From the NCBI GenBank assembly GCA_902363875.1, contig CABJBO010000005.1, positions 15,096 to 79,095 on the forward strand: a DNA stretch of 64,000 nucleotides, read 5' to 3'. How positions within the stretch are numbered: position 1 is the stretch's first letter; the number at the start of each line of letters is the position of its first letter. The notes beneath the pieces were generated by a model that ran no database searches, was not told the DNA's origin, and worked only from the letters and a program-made list of their open reading frames with translations. The stretch comes from Coriobacteriaceae bacterium (GTDB lineage: Bacteria; Actinomycetota; Coriobacteriia; Coriobacteriales; Coriobacteriaceae). Below, piece by piece: positions 8,929 through 17,827 of the stretch. Both the position numbers and the translations under genes were made by a program.

Positions 8929-9250
8929 CTTTATTGATGGAAGGCCTAATAAGCTGATTGTTCTATGCCCGGATGTGTGCGGAGTGGGATGGGATTTCCG
9001 GATGGGTGGGGTTGCGGAAGCTGCGTCCCGGAATTTGCCTTTGGAATGGGATGCGGTTTCCCGGTGAAGGGCTCTGTGGAAACTACATCCCAGCATTCGG
9101 TCGAGAAATGGGATGTAGTTTCCGGTTGAGGGTCTTGGCGGAAAGTGCGACCCGGAATTTGTGATCGAAGCGGGATACGGCTTCCCAACGGGGCCACAAG
9201 CGGAAGCCGCATCCCACTCCGGACGGGAATTCTGGGACACGGTTTTCAGA
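8929..9250. repeat. Hairpin array, family F4 (left copy flanking the surface locus)
   Basis: Begins with TTTATTGATGGAAGGCCTAA and then carries four tandem units of ~75-80 bp. Each unit has the form GGGAYG-N3-TTTCC ... GGAAR-N4-YCCC, a 14-nt dyad. Unit pairs can also swap partners: the right arm of unit 2 (GGAAACTACATCCC) is perfectly complementary to the left arm of unit 3 (GGGATGTAGTTTCC). A related array with the same leader and the same order of units lies at 18677-18994. Short open frames through it are not credible genes. Confidence 0.75.
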
Positions 9251-9650
9251 GGGTTATGGGCTGCGAACTACATGAGGTTGTCATAAAAACTCTAGTAAAA
9301 GGGGTCGGAAATAAATGGCGCTTCCAGCAGTTTGTTTTAATGTGGGGGGGGGTACCATTATTTTAGTTTCGCAAAAAAATGATCCCTCTATGGGGAAGTT
9401 GCGTAGGGGGTTAGTCACAGATATTGGATAAAACAGACTAATTTGGTGATAAATGACCACTTACGCCAAAATAGGTAGCATTTAGCGACAAAACATTGAA
9501 AAATGTGTAGCACATCGCTATGTTTTTATTACGAAAAGATTCCAAATTGGCTTATTTCGGACTCACTTTTCAAGCGCCTTGCGGTTCCTGTTGAAACTTG
9601 CTGACCTTTGGATGGGTCGAATAGGTCCTCAAGGGGGATGAATTATCACT
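9251..9650. other. AT-rich leader of the surface locus, no gene
   Basis: This 400-bp stretch is much richer in A/T than its surroundings and has no convincing reading frame. It contains the promoter candidate at 9496-9524 and a long untranslated region of about 120 nt before the first gene. The change in base composition marks the left border of the surface locus. I see no riboswitch that I can name. Confidence 0.5.
9496..9524 (+). promoter_or_regulatory. Candidate sigma-70-type promoter of the surface operon
   Basis: TTGAAA (9496-9501), 17-nt spacer, TATGTT (9519-9524), about 125 nt before the first coding sequence. Assigned from consensus alone. Confidence 0.35.
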
Positions 9651-10208
9651 TTGGCTGCGCGTAGACTCAAACGATTTATTGCACTTTTGAGTAGCTTGGC
9701 GTTCGCGCTTGTCATAGCCCTTGCCGTTGTTTCTTTTGTGCCTCGCGCATTTGGATACATGCCCTTTGCTGTGCTTTCGGGCTCTATGGAACCCGATCTT
9801 CCCGTTGGCTCCATGGTGTTTGTCCGCCAGGTTGAGCCAACGGATATTACCGTGGGCGACAATGCAACCTTTTACCGATCGGACGGCGCCGTGGTGACGC
9901 ACCAGGTGTACGAGATCGACCCTGCCGCGCAGACGATCGGCACGCAGGGAATCGCAAACAAAAATGCAGATGGAACCATCATGCACGATGCCGAGCAGAC
10001 GCCTTTTTCACGCGTGATCGGCACTGTCTCTTTTTGTGTCCCTTACCTGGGCTTCGTTAACGCATATTGCACGACGATGCCCGGTTTGCTTGTTGTGGTG
10101 GCCGTTCTGGCGCTGCTGGTCGCGGCGTCGATAGTGCTCGATCGGGTGGTTCCCGACGAGCCTGCGGGCAAGCATGCCCGCGCGCATGCGAGGGAGCGGC
10201 GTTCATAG
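9651..10208 (+). CDS. SipW-type signal peptidase I
   Basis: About 185 residues: one N-terminal membrane helix (~10-32), a catalytic domain, and a C-terminal helix (~145-165). SGSMEPDLPVGS holds the Ser nucleophile (residue ~45). VVTHQV places a His at ~84 where bacterial enzymes have Lys, so this is the ER/archaeal-type Ser-His peptidase to which Bacillus SipW belongs. Such enzymes process TasA/TapA-like fibre proteins, and three candidate substrates follow in the operon. The start is a TTG at 9651, 13 nt after AAGGGGG; ATT/ATC codons closer to it are possible starts. The C-terminal tail is rich in Arg/His. Confidence 0.85.
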   Translation: MAARRLKRFIALLSSLAFALVIALAVVSFVPRAFGYMPFAVLSGSMEPDLPVGSMVFVRQVEPTDITVGDNATFYRSDGAVVTHQVYEIDPAAQTIGTQGIANKNADGTIMHDAEQTPFSRVIGTVSFCVPYLGFVNAYCTTMPGLLVVVAVLALLVAASIVLDRVVPDEPAGKHARAHARERRS

Positions 10209-10279
10209 CGGCAGGGGAGAGGTGTCGGCAACGGCAAGGGCCGTTGCCGGGGAAGTCGATTTTCGAAAGGAAGAGAACG

Positions 10280-11044
10280 ATGGAAAACAAGAAGAAAAAG
10301 CGCTACGGCATCATTGCCGCCCTGCTGCTGTTGGTGATGGCCGCCGGTGTGGGTACCTATGCATGGCTGACGGCGCAGGAGCACATTGACAACGTGTTCA
10401 CGGTGGGTAGCTTTGGCCACCCGGAAAACAAGCCTGATCCGACCGATCCCGAGAAACCGGACCCCGATAATCCGAACACTGAAAAGGCCTACCTGTTCGA
10501 GACCCAGTGGGTTGCCAACTCCAAGATGGTTCCTGGCGCCACTGTGGCCAAGAACCCCAATGTCGGCATCAAGGCTGGCTCTGATGATGCATACGTATTC
10601 ATTTACGTAAAGAATGCCATCGTCAAGCCTGGCACCAGCCTTGAAAAGACCCCGTACTTTACGCTCAAAAATACGAATTGGAAGCCCGTTGAGGGTCAAG
10701 TCAAGACCAACCAATCTGACAACTCTGGCAACCAGTACGTGAGCGGTCTGTTTATGTACTCCAAGAACTCTGCCGCAGAGAACCTGCCTGCAAAGCTCGA
10801 AGCCAACAAAGCAGAGCAGGACGTTTATACCGATGAGCTTTTCACTGCCGTGACGATTCCCTCTGCCATGAACAACACCGATGTTGTCGAGACTACTACT
10901 GACCCGAAACAGGCTCCCACGATGACGGTCTCTGCCTACATCTTTGGCGCGGGCCAGAATGGCACCGAGCAGGGTGAAAATGCTGACGCGCAGAATGCCC
11001 TTAAGCAGGCCAAGGAATGGGCTAAGACTCAGGCTCAGGCTTAA
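10280..11044 (+). CDS. TasA-like fibre subunit with SipW-type signal peptide (first)
   Basis: 254 residues. After a KKKKR patch comes a hydrophobic segment ending GVGTYAWLTAQ, then NVFTVGSFG; this T-x-A-W-L-T ... N-x-F-x-x-G arrangement is typical of SipW-dependent signal peptides and the first strand of TasA/CalY proteins. A Pro/Asp-rich stretch (~51-70: repeated PDP, PEKPDPDNP) follows, then a beta-rich domain with YVFIYVKNAI. The start ATG at 10280 is preceded by AAAGGAAGAG. It is the first subunit gene after the peptidase and is followed by a strong stem-loop, suggesting it is the most abundant product. The C-terminal end is Gln/Ala-rich and polar with no anchor. Confidence 0.8.
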   Translation: MENKKKKRYGIIAALLLLVMAAGVGTYAWLTAQEHIDNVFTVGSFGHPENKPDPTDPEKPDPDNPNTEKAYLFETQWVANSKMVPGATVAKNPNVGIKAGSDDAYVFIYVKNAIVKPGTSLEKTPYFTLKNTNWKPVEGQVKTNQSDNSGNQYVSGLFMYSKNSAAENLPAKLEANKAEQDVYTDELFTAVTIPSAMNNTDVVETTTDPKQAPTMTVSAYIFGAGQNGTEQGENADAQNALKQAKEWAKTQAQA

Positions 11045-11054
11045 TCCCCCCACT

Positions 11055-11111
11055 GAGATCCCGGCCCGCCCCCACCCCTATATTCGGGCTGGGATCTCGG
11101 TCCCCCTTTTT
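11055..11111 (+). terminator. Stem-loop with T-run after the first fibre subunit
   Basis: GAGATCCCGGCCCG (11055-11068) pairs with CGGGCTGGGATCTC (11085-11098) with one G-T wobble, followed by CCCCCTTTTT. It lies inside the operon, so it may act as a partial terminator or mRNA-stabilising structure that raises the first subunit relative to later genes. Confidence 0.65.
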
Positions 11112-11131
11112 ATCGACGATTGGCGAACGTA

Positions 11132-11779
11132 ATGCTCAACAATCTTTCCGACAATCAGAAACGCACCTTGGCGCTTGCCGCGATTGCGCTGTTGGCCCTG
11201 GCGTGCATGTGTGGCACGCTGGCTTTTACCGTTGATATGGTTCCGGCGAACAACGTCCTATCGTTTGGCAGCGTGAAGGTACGAGTCTGCGAATACACCC
11301 TCAACGAGCGGGGCGAGGAGATTCCGTTTGAGGCCAACGAGCGCGGGGACTATCCCGACACCAAGGCCGGGGGCTCTGACATCAGCCGCATTGTACGCGT
11401 GGAGAACGCCGGCGCGCAGCCTGAGTACGTTCGCGCTCGTCTACGCATGACGTCAGTGGCACCCGACGGTTCGAGTGCGGATGCCTCGGGCAGCGTTGCG
11501 TTTCATGTGAACGCGGACGAGGGGTCCCCGTGGATCGACGGCGGCGATGGGTGGTACTACTACCGTGGATTGGCCGGGCGTGGCGGCATGCTCGACCCCG
11601 GCGCCATGACGGAAAGCCTTATGGACTCGCTGCGATTTGTGGGCGACTACCACGATGCCGCGCGCGGCGGCTCATTCAAGCTCGATATCGATGTTCAGGC
11701 CGTGCAGGCCAAAAACCAGCAGACAAGCGATACCGCCCTCGACGTACTTGACGTTGTGGGTTGGCCGGAGGCGAACTAG
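11132..11779 (+). CDS. TasA-like fibre subunit with SipW-type signal peptide (second)
   Basis: 215 residues from the ATG at 11132 (a TTG at 11120 is also in frame; neither has a strong ribosome-binding site). The N-terminus has a KR followed by a hydrophobic stretch LALAAIALLALACMCGT then LAFTVD and NVLSFGSVKV, the same layout as the other two SipW-type proteins here. The mature part is beta-rich, with RIVRVENAGAQPEYVRARL resembling the TasA/camelysin core, and GWYYYRG. No C-terminal anchor. Stop at 11779 and the next ATG at 11783 indicate tight coupling to the giant protein gene. Confidence 0.75.
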   Translation: MLNNLSDNQKRTLALAAIALLALACMCGTLAFTVDMVPANNVLSFGSVKVRVCEYTLNERGEEIPFEANERGDYPDTKAGGSDISRIVRVENAGAQPEYVRARLRMTSVAPDGSSADASGSVAFHVNADEGSPWIDGGDGWYYYRGLAGRGGMLDPGAMTESLMDSLRFVGDYHDAARGGSFKLDIDVQAVQAKNQQTSDTALDVLDVVGWPEAN

Positions 11780-11782
11780 CCT

Positions 11783-14700
11783 ATGAAGATCAAGAATATG
11801 AACCGGGGTATGCTTAGCAGGCTGGTTGCCGTCGCAGCGATTGCCCTTTGCTGCGTTATGGCGCTGCCAACGGTGGTGCATGCCGAGGATGTGCCCGAGG
11901 CCAAAATCGAATTCCACATCAAAAACGAGGCTGACTTTTTGTCGTGTGTGGCGCTGTCGCGCGAGCGCGATACGTCCGGCTGGCACGTTTATCTCGATAA
12001 CGACATTGAGCTCGACAGCGACGACATGAAAACCATCGTTGCAGACACCGTTAAGCATCTGTCGTTTGGCAACAAGGAGCATCCGTTTAAGGGCGTGTTC
12101 GATGGTCAAAACCACGCCGTTGAGGGCCTGAACTACGATAAAGACGCTTTTGACCCCGAGCGCGATACGGGATTTTTTGCCGAGACCAACGGCGCCACCA
12201 TCAAAAACTTCCTGGTCAAGGACGCCAACGTGTGGGCGGACTTCCGCGGTGGCATTATCGTGGGCAAGGCCGTCAAAACGCGTTTCGAAAACGTTATGGT
12301 CATGGAGAGCACGCTGCACGTGACCTGCGCCAACAATGCTCTCAACCTCATTACCAACGCAGGCTTTGAGGGCGGTCTCATCGCCGGCGAGCTCGACGGC
12401 TGTACCCTCTATAACTGCGAGGTACGTGGTGGCCGCGCCGTTAACAACACGACCTCGGGCGTGCAGGCGCTCGGCGGTGAGGGTCTGTATATGGCGGCGT
12501 TTGCCGGCTACGTTACAAATTCGACGATTGAGTACTGCCGCGTTACGCCTACGCGCAAAGATGATGGCTCGATTGGCATGACCGACGTCACCAATAAGTA
12601 CGACGTGGCCATTGGCGCCCTGGGCGGCAACAACGTGTACGCCTCGGGTTTTGTGGGCTGCATGGCGGGCGAGGCCAAGATTATCGACTGCTTCTCGACG
12701 GCGCAGTGCTACAGCTATGCCGCGTCATATGTGGGCGTCGTCGCCGTGACGCGTGCGTGGACGGGTGGCTTGGCGGGTCGTATTCTAACCGAAAAGGGCA
12801 ACGAGCTCGTTCGAAGCCATTTTGCGGGTGACTTGAGCTCGCGTCAGTACAATCCCATCGCCGTGATCCCCATCATTCAAAACGATGTGAACCTGGGCGG
12901 TATTGCCGCGCGTGCCAACAAGGATGATGCCACGGTCACCGAGTGCTACTTTAAGCCGAGCGTGAGCCTAAAAGGCAGCAGCCAGGGTACCGCGGCTAAG
13001 AAAAAGATCCCCTCTTTTGGCGGCGACGGTACCACTAAGGGCGACGGCTATGGCCCGTGGGACGACGAGCGCTATACCACGCGTGAGCTGTGGGAAGAGC
13101 ACGACTACGATTTTTGTGCCGGTACCATGCGCTCGACTGCTAACGACGGGGCTCTGGGTGGCACGCACGCCAATGAGTGGGCGATGGACTACAAGCTAAA
13201 TATTCCCGTGCATGGCCAAAGCGTTAAGGCGACGACCGATTTCCCCGGCGCGGGTACCGCGACAATTGCGGCAACCAAACTCGGTATTGATCAAGCGACC
13301 TCGGATCCGTACACCTTTGCCGTGAGTGCTGTGCTGGCGGGAACGGCCCAGGGCTTGGCCCAGGGCGATACGTCGGTTACGTTTAAGCAGGATACCTCCG
13401 CGAAGCCTGAAGGTTTGACCGAGGCCAACGAAGGCTATCGCTTCATGGGCTGGTTCCGCGAGTCCGGAGTCAATGTGAACCGTATCGATGCCGATAACGC
13501 CTGGTTTAACGGCAAGACCGATGCCGATGCCGTTAAGGCTGGCAAGCAGGTCCAGAAGAACGAAGCGCACGAGATAACGTCGACCTATACCGCCGATAAC
13601 GCGAAGGGGGCCGAGGCCTTTAAGGGCAACGACCTGTTTATTGCTTCGTACGAGGCGCAGGTACTGTTCTATAACGTCAAGGGCGAGACGCTCGCGTGGC
13701 AGAGCGGCGAGGAGCACGACAAGTCGACGGACTGGTACCGCTATGGCGTCGGTTTAACGCCGGCTGCCCCTGCGGACCGCGGCACTCTTTCCGCCAGCGC
13801 CACCTTTATCGGTTGGACGACGCAGCCGAGTGGCGAGGCCGGGATGCATGGCGGTTACGCGGCCATCACCTCGCCTAAGCTTGCCGAGCTAAAAAACGCC
13901 GGTGCGTTCTATCCTGCCGGCACCGAGATCACTGTGCTTGGTCCTACCGATTTTTATCCGGTGTACACCGACTATGTGTCGAACATCATGACGGTGTTTG
14001 AGGGCAATGAGCAGGATGCAACCGACGATCAGACTCGGCGCGACGGTGTGGGCAAAACTGACGTTAAGGTTGAGACTGCCGAGGATGGCACAAGCGCGTA
14101 TACCGTACGGGTGCTCGACGTATCCGGTAAAGCTATATCCGAGGAGGGCCAGCTGCCCGACGGCTATCGTTTCCTGGGTTGGTATGAAAACAAGGGAACC
14201 GAGGATGCCCCGCTCGAGGTGCGCGTAAGCCGCGACCCCAGCTATACGCTCCCCGCCGATGTCGATTTAACCGCGCCGCATACCTACATCGCCCGCTTTG
14301 AGTACCGAGTGGATTATTACGTTCGGGCTTATACCAACCATGAGTTTACGGACAGCAAGCTACTTTGTTCCGTTTGGAATCGCTATCAAACGCCCTTTGA
14401 GGAAAACGTCGGTAGTACCTTCGTGCGTGAAAACGTCGTCCACTGGGGCCCGGAGCATGTTGACCACGGTATAAAGGATAGTTATGAAACGTGTGGCACG
14501 CGCTTCACGAAGGAAACCCTTGTCGTGAGTCCCCTTAACGCGTACTCGCACAACGTTAAAAACGATACGGGAGCCGATACTCTAAAAAACCTCTATGCCG
14601 ATACCGATTTTCCAGGCGCTGCAACGCTAAGCGATACTTGGACTTCGGCTTCGCTGAACGTAACGGTCAAACCGGTGAATGATCGCTATCGCCTGAATTT

Positions 14701-17254
14701 CTGGACGCTTGAGCGCGATGGTGAATATTGGACATATGTGAAAAATCCCATCGAGAGCATGGTGCGTACAGATAAGAAGTACTACGTTCGCGCGATGATT
14801 ACCACGGACGTTAATTTCTACAACAAGGGCGATAATGTCGTGAGGACTGCCACGCGGCGCTATGAGAGTAACTTGCTGCAGACCAAGGTGAACGGGGCGG
14901 ATCCGACGTTCACGTATTACTACCCGCATGTTAATAAGTCGGTTAAAGTGGCCGAAAAGCCAGAAGATGGTGAGAAGGGATCGTATGAGAGCCCCCTGAC
15001 CCTCGAAGCTTCCCCGACCGATGCCGACATGGCCGTGCCGGGCTATAAGTTCCTGGGCTGGATTTCGACCGCCGAGGTTCAGAAGGATTCTGACGTCTGG
15101 AAGTATATCTACGACGTCGCCGGCGACTCCTATGTGACGAGTGATCCGGATAAGGCAGAGCCGTATCTGGCGACCGACGAGTCCAAGGTCACCCAGTGGC
15201 AGGATGCCTATCCCGTCTACGCAAAGTACGACGTCAGCTACACCACCAACCTGCATCGCGCAGGTTTTGAGGGTACGGACAAGGTCAATGTGCCTAGCTA
15301 CAACATCGCTCCCGTTATCAACGCGGACACCAATCCTGCTACGGCAACGGTGACCCCTGACGTTACGACGCCGGTTTATAAAGCAGGCGGTGAGCTGTAT
15401 AAGTTGCAGAAGGTTGAGATCGAGCTTCCGAACGGCGAGATCAAGACGCTTCCCTACGATGTGGAGCATGGTACTTGCTCTTATCCGGTGGAACCTGGCG
15501 GAGCCTATACATTCGTGGCGTACTATTCGCCGTTGGCGGTTGTGTACCATCTCAATGCCAGGGATGTGGACGGTAAGGTAGCCCAGCAGGGCGATTCTCT
15601 CGGCAGCCTTAAGGACGGCATCCCGCTGCCAACGTATAACGTCGGCGATATCGATGCTGCAACAAACGCATACAATGCCTTCGTGGGCTGGACGGAAACT
15701 AAGCCGGTAGCTGGCAACGGTTATGTCGTTTGGTCGGACGACGTTTCCATGGTGAATAAAAGCACCGTGGTCAAGGCCCCCATGGAGTTGTATCCGGTCT
15801 ACCGCGCCAGCGCGGTGCGTGTTCAATCGAATATCGATGCCAATCTGGATGACCCCGGTTCTGTGCGTTATCTTTCGCGGACCGACTCTGGTGATCAAAT
15901 TTCGCTGGAGGTAAAAGCTGCAACTGAGGTTGTCGGCAAGGATGGCACCAAGTACGACTTTGTCTGCTGGTCGCGTGACTATGAATCCGATAACAAGTAC
16001 ACCCTGATGACCGGTGACGACAAGTATCCCCTCGAGGGCAATGAGCCCTTTAAGAGCGCGATGTACACTGCGGTGTACAAGATTGCGCCGCATAAGGTGC
16101 GCTATCACGGTGTCGACGGGTCGGTTCTCTTTACGGCGACGGTCGACTCGGGCGACGAGCGTGCGCAGGACGGCAAGTCCGGCTTCGTCTATACGGTTGA
16201 TGTTCCCAAAATGGATGAGAACGGCCGCCCCGTCTATGACAACAGCGGGAATCCCATGATGGAGCAAAAGTCCGTGGCATACGACCCGGACGCCCATTCC
16301 AAGATCGTCGCGCTGCTCGATGAGCGTGCGGCCGCCAATGGCGATATGCGTGAGCTCTTCTTGGAGTGGCGATATGTGGGCGCCGATGGTGATACGAAGC
16401 CTTGGGATGTGTTTAAGGACGAGCCAATTAAGGGCGACATGGACCTGTATCCCGTTACATATCGCGTGGTTGCCAAAGATACGTCTGATCCCGCGAAGTC
16501 CGAAACCATGACCGCCCAGCTTAAGTGGCTGCTCGATCCCGCCGCCGCCAACACCGTCGATGACAGTGCCGACAAGGCGCCGTTTAAGGTCTGCTTTGCC
16601 AAGCCGTTTATGGGAACGCGGCTGACCGTTACGGTAATGCGGGCAAGCTACGGGCCTGGTACAGAGGGTGTTTCTGTGGCGGAAGAGCCCGTAAACGGCA
16701 AGTTTGTCTCGCTCTACAGCCTTGGTTCGGGTGACGGCTCGTTCGACCTGGCCAACCGTCTGGAGTCCAAGAAGACGGGCGAGGGCGATCAGGGCCCCGG
16801 CAAAGCCGTGTTCAACTTTGCCCAGACTCATGCGCTGACGATCGTTAAAAAGACGACCGATGCCAGCGCTATGGGGCAAACGTTCCGCTTTAAGGTAACG
16901 CGAAAGATGTCGCAGGATTCTCCTGCCGAGACGCGCATGGTCGAGGTGAAAGTTAGCGAGCAGCGCGACGAAAACGGTGAAACTTGCTATGTCGGCAGCG
17001 TGCAGTTCGCCGCTCCGGCTGGCATCTATACCGTCGAGGAAGATACGGCTTGGGCATGGCGCTACCAGGGTGAGCTGAGCACGCCGGGCAAGGCGCCCGG
17101 TAAAACTGCCGAGCTGACGATTTCGTCTGCATCGAGCGCGAACGATGCCACGTTCACCTGCACGAACACGCGTGTGAACGACAAATGGATCGACGGCAGC
17201 GATCGTGCCCATAACGTTTGGAGCAACGGCAACGTAGCAAAGAAGGAGGATTAG
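11783..17254 (+). CDS. Giant secreted repeat protein, probable adhesin/fibre tip
   Basis: 1823 residues. A classical signal peptide (MKIKNMNRGMLSRL then a hydrophobic run, cleavage likely after VVHA, residue 34). Residues ~90-440 are rich in Gly-containing short strands such as GFFAETNGATIKNFLVKDA and GGLAGRI, resembling GLUG-type repeats. Residues ~540-1600 hold many divergent Listeria-Bacteroides (InlB B-type) repeats, each with an aromatic-Gly-Trp core: YRFMGWF, ATFIGWTT, YRFLGWY, YKFLGWIS, YNAFVGWTE. Residues ~1690-1800 look like a Cna-B/SpaA-type beta domain (LTIVKKTTD ... GIYTVEED). There is no LPxTG motif or C-terminal membrane helix, so attachment must occur through partners. Ribosome-binding site GGAGGCG precedes the ATG. 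Confidence 0.8.
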   Translation: MKIKNMNRGMLSRLVAVAAIALCCVMALPTVVHAEDVPEAKIEFHIKNEADFLSCVALSRERDTSGWHVYLDNDIELDSDDMKTIVADTVKHLSFGNKEHPFKGVFDGQNHAVEGLNYDKDAFDPERDTGFFAETNGATIKNFLVKDANVWADFRGGIIVGKAVKTRFENVMVMESTLHVTCANNALNLITNAGFEGGLIAGELDGCTLYNCEVRGGRAVNNTTSGVQALGGEGLYMAAFAGYVTNSTIEYCRVTPTRKDDGSIGMTDVTNKYDVAIGALGGNNVYASGFVGCMAGEAKIIDCFSTAQCYSYAASYVGVVAVTRAWTGGLAGRILTEKGNELVRSHFAGDLSSRQYNPIAVIPIIQNDVNLGGIAARANKDDATVTECYFKPSVSLKGSSQGTAAKKKIPSFGGDGTTKGDGYGPWDDERYTTRELWEEHDYDFCAGTMRSTANDGALGGTHANEWAMDYKLNIPVHGQSVKATTDFPGAGTATIAATKLGIDQATSDPYTFAVSAVLAGTAQGLAQGDTSVTFKQDTSAKPEGLTEANEGYRFMGWFRESGVNVNRIDADNAWFNGKTDADAVKAGKQVQKNEAHEITSTYTADNAKGAEAFKGNDLFIASYEAQVLFYNVKGETLAWQSGEEHDKSTDWYRYGVGLTPAAPADRGTLSASATFIGWTTQPSGEAGMHGGYAAITSPKLAELKNAGAFYPAGTEITVLGPTDFYPVYTDYVSNIMTVFEGNEQDATDDQTRRDGVGKTDVKVETAEDGTSAYTVRVLDVSGKAISEEGQLPDGYRFLGWYENKGTEDAPLEVRVSRDPSYTLPADVDLTAPHTYIARFEYRVDYYVRAYTNHEFTDSKLLCSVWNRYQTPFEENVGSTFVRENVVHWGPEHVDHGIKDSYETCGTRFTKETLVVSPLNAYSHNVKNDTGADTLKNLYADTDFPGAATLSDTWTSASLNVTVKPVNDRYRLNFWTLERDGEYWTYVKNPIESMVRTDKKYYVRAMITTDVNFYNKGDNVVRTATRRYESNLLQTKVNGADPTFTYYYPHVNKSVKVAEKPEDGEKGSYESPLTLEASPTDADMAVPGYKFLGWISTAEVQKDSDVWKYIYDVAGDSYVTSDPDKAEPYLATDESKVTQWQDAYPVYAKYDVSYTTNLHRAGFEGTDKVNVPSYNIAPVINADTNPATATVTPDVTTPVYKAGGELYKLQKVEIELPNGEIKTLPYDVEHGTCSYPVEPGGAYTFVAYYSPLAVVYHLNARDVDGKVAQQGDSLGSLKDGIPLPTYNVGDIDAATNAYNAFVGWTETKPVAGNGYVVWSDDVSMVNKSTVVKAPMELYPVYRASAVRVQSNIDANLDDPGSVRYLSRTDSGDQISLEVKAATEVVGKDGTKYDFVCWSRDYESDNKYTLMTGDDKYPLEGNEPFKSAMYTAVYKIAPHKVRYHGVDGSVLFTATVDSGDERAQDGKSGFVYTVDVPKMDENGRPVYDNSGNPMMEQKSVAYDPDAHSKIVALLDERAAANGDMRELFLEWRYVGADGDTKPWDVFKDEPIKGDMDLYPVTYRVVAKDTSDPAKSETMTAQLKWLLDPAAANTVDDSADKAPFKVCFAKPFMGTRLTVTVMRASYGPGTEGVSVAEEPVNGKFVSLYSLGSGDGSFDLANRLESKKTGEGDQGPGKAVFNFAQTHALTIVKKTTDASAMGQTFRFKVTRKMSQDSPAETRMVEVKVSEQRDENGETCYVGSVQFAAPAGIYTVEEDTAWAWRYQGELSTPGKAPGKTAELTISSASSANDATFTCTNTRVNDKWIDGSDRAHNVWSNGNVAKKED

Positions 17255-17255
17255 C

Positions 17256-17825
17256 ATGTCCAAGCGCAAGCGCATCATCGCCTTGCTGGTGGGGGTTATC
17301 CTCCTGGCCGGTACGGCAGGCACGTTGGCCTGGCTTTCGGTTACGGGCGTGCTGGTCAACCAGTTCGGCATCGGATCGGTGACGCCATCGGTTCAGGAAA
17401 CGCTCAACGGCAAAGTGAAAAGCGATGTCAAGGCGAAGAACACGGGTACTGCGCCCGCCTATATTCGTGCTGCAGTGGATATCTACTGGCAGGACCAGGA
17501 TGGCGCACGCCTGTGGGATGAGCCAGTTGCCGGCACCGACTACGTCATTGACTGGGGCAGTGTGTCCAAGGCATCTGCTTCCAACACCGCCTCGTCTTGG
17601 GTTGTCGCGTCCGACGGGTACTACTACTGGACGTCTCCCGTTGCTCCGATGGGCAAAACCGATGTGCTCATCAAGAGCGTGACTGAGCAGAAGGCAGATG
17701 GGAAGAACCTGGTCGTTGACATTTCGACCCAAGCAATTCAATCCACGCCCGACGATGCAGTTGCAGAGGCATGGGGCTGTACAGTCAAGGATGGCGTGCT
17801 GGTGCCGCCGCATGGAGGTGCGTAG
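17256..17825 (+). CDS. TasA-like fibre subunit with SipW-type signal peptide (third)
   Basis: 189 residues with AAGGAGGA before the ATG. KRKR precedes the hydrophobic run IIALLVGVILLAGTAGT, then LAWLSVTG and NQFGIGSVTPSVQE. This again is the SipW-type pattern. The mature domain includes VKAKNTGTAPAYIRAAV, a TasA-like core strand pair (compare VRVENAGAQPEYVRARL in the second subunit), and YYYWTSPVAP. The gene starts one base after the giant protein stop codon. It is probably a minor subunit or adaptor for the giant protein. Confidence 0.78.
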   Translation: MSKRKRIIALLVGVILLAGTAGTLAWLSVTGVLVNQFGIGSVTPSVQETLNGKVKSDVKAKNTGTAPAYIRAAVDIYWQDQDGARLWDEPVAGTDYVIDWGSVSKASASNTASSWVVASDGYYYWTSPVAPMGKTDVLIKSVTEQKADGKNLVVDISTQAIQSTPDDAVAEAWGCTVKDGVLVPPHGGA

Positions 17826-17827
17826 GT

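Noticed and set aside
8929..9250. CRISPR array at the F4 repeats
   Set aside because: Units are divergent dyads without constant repeats and unique spacers, and no cas gene is nearby.
14627..17371. 914-codon open frame opposite the giant surface protein
   Set aside because: Antisense shadow; the plus-strand protein has a signal peptide, clear repeats and ribosome-binding site.
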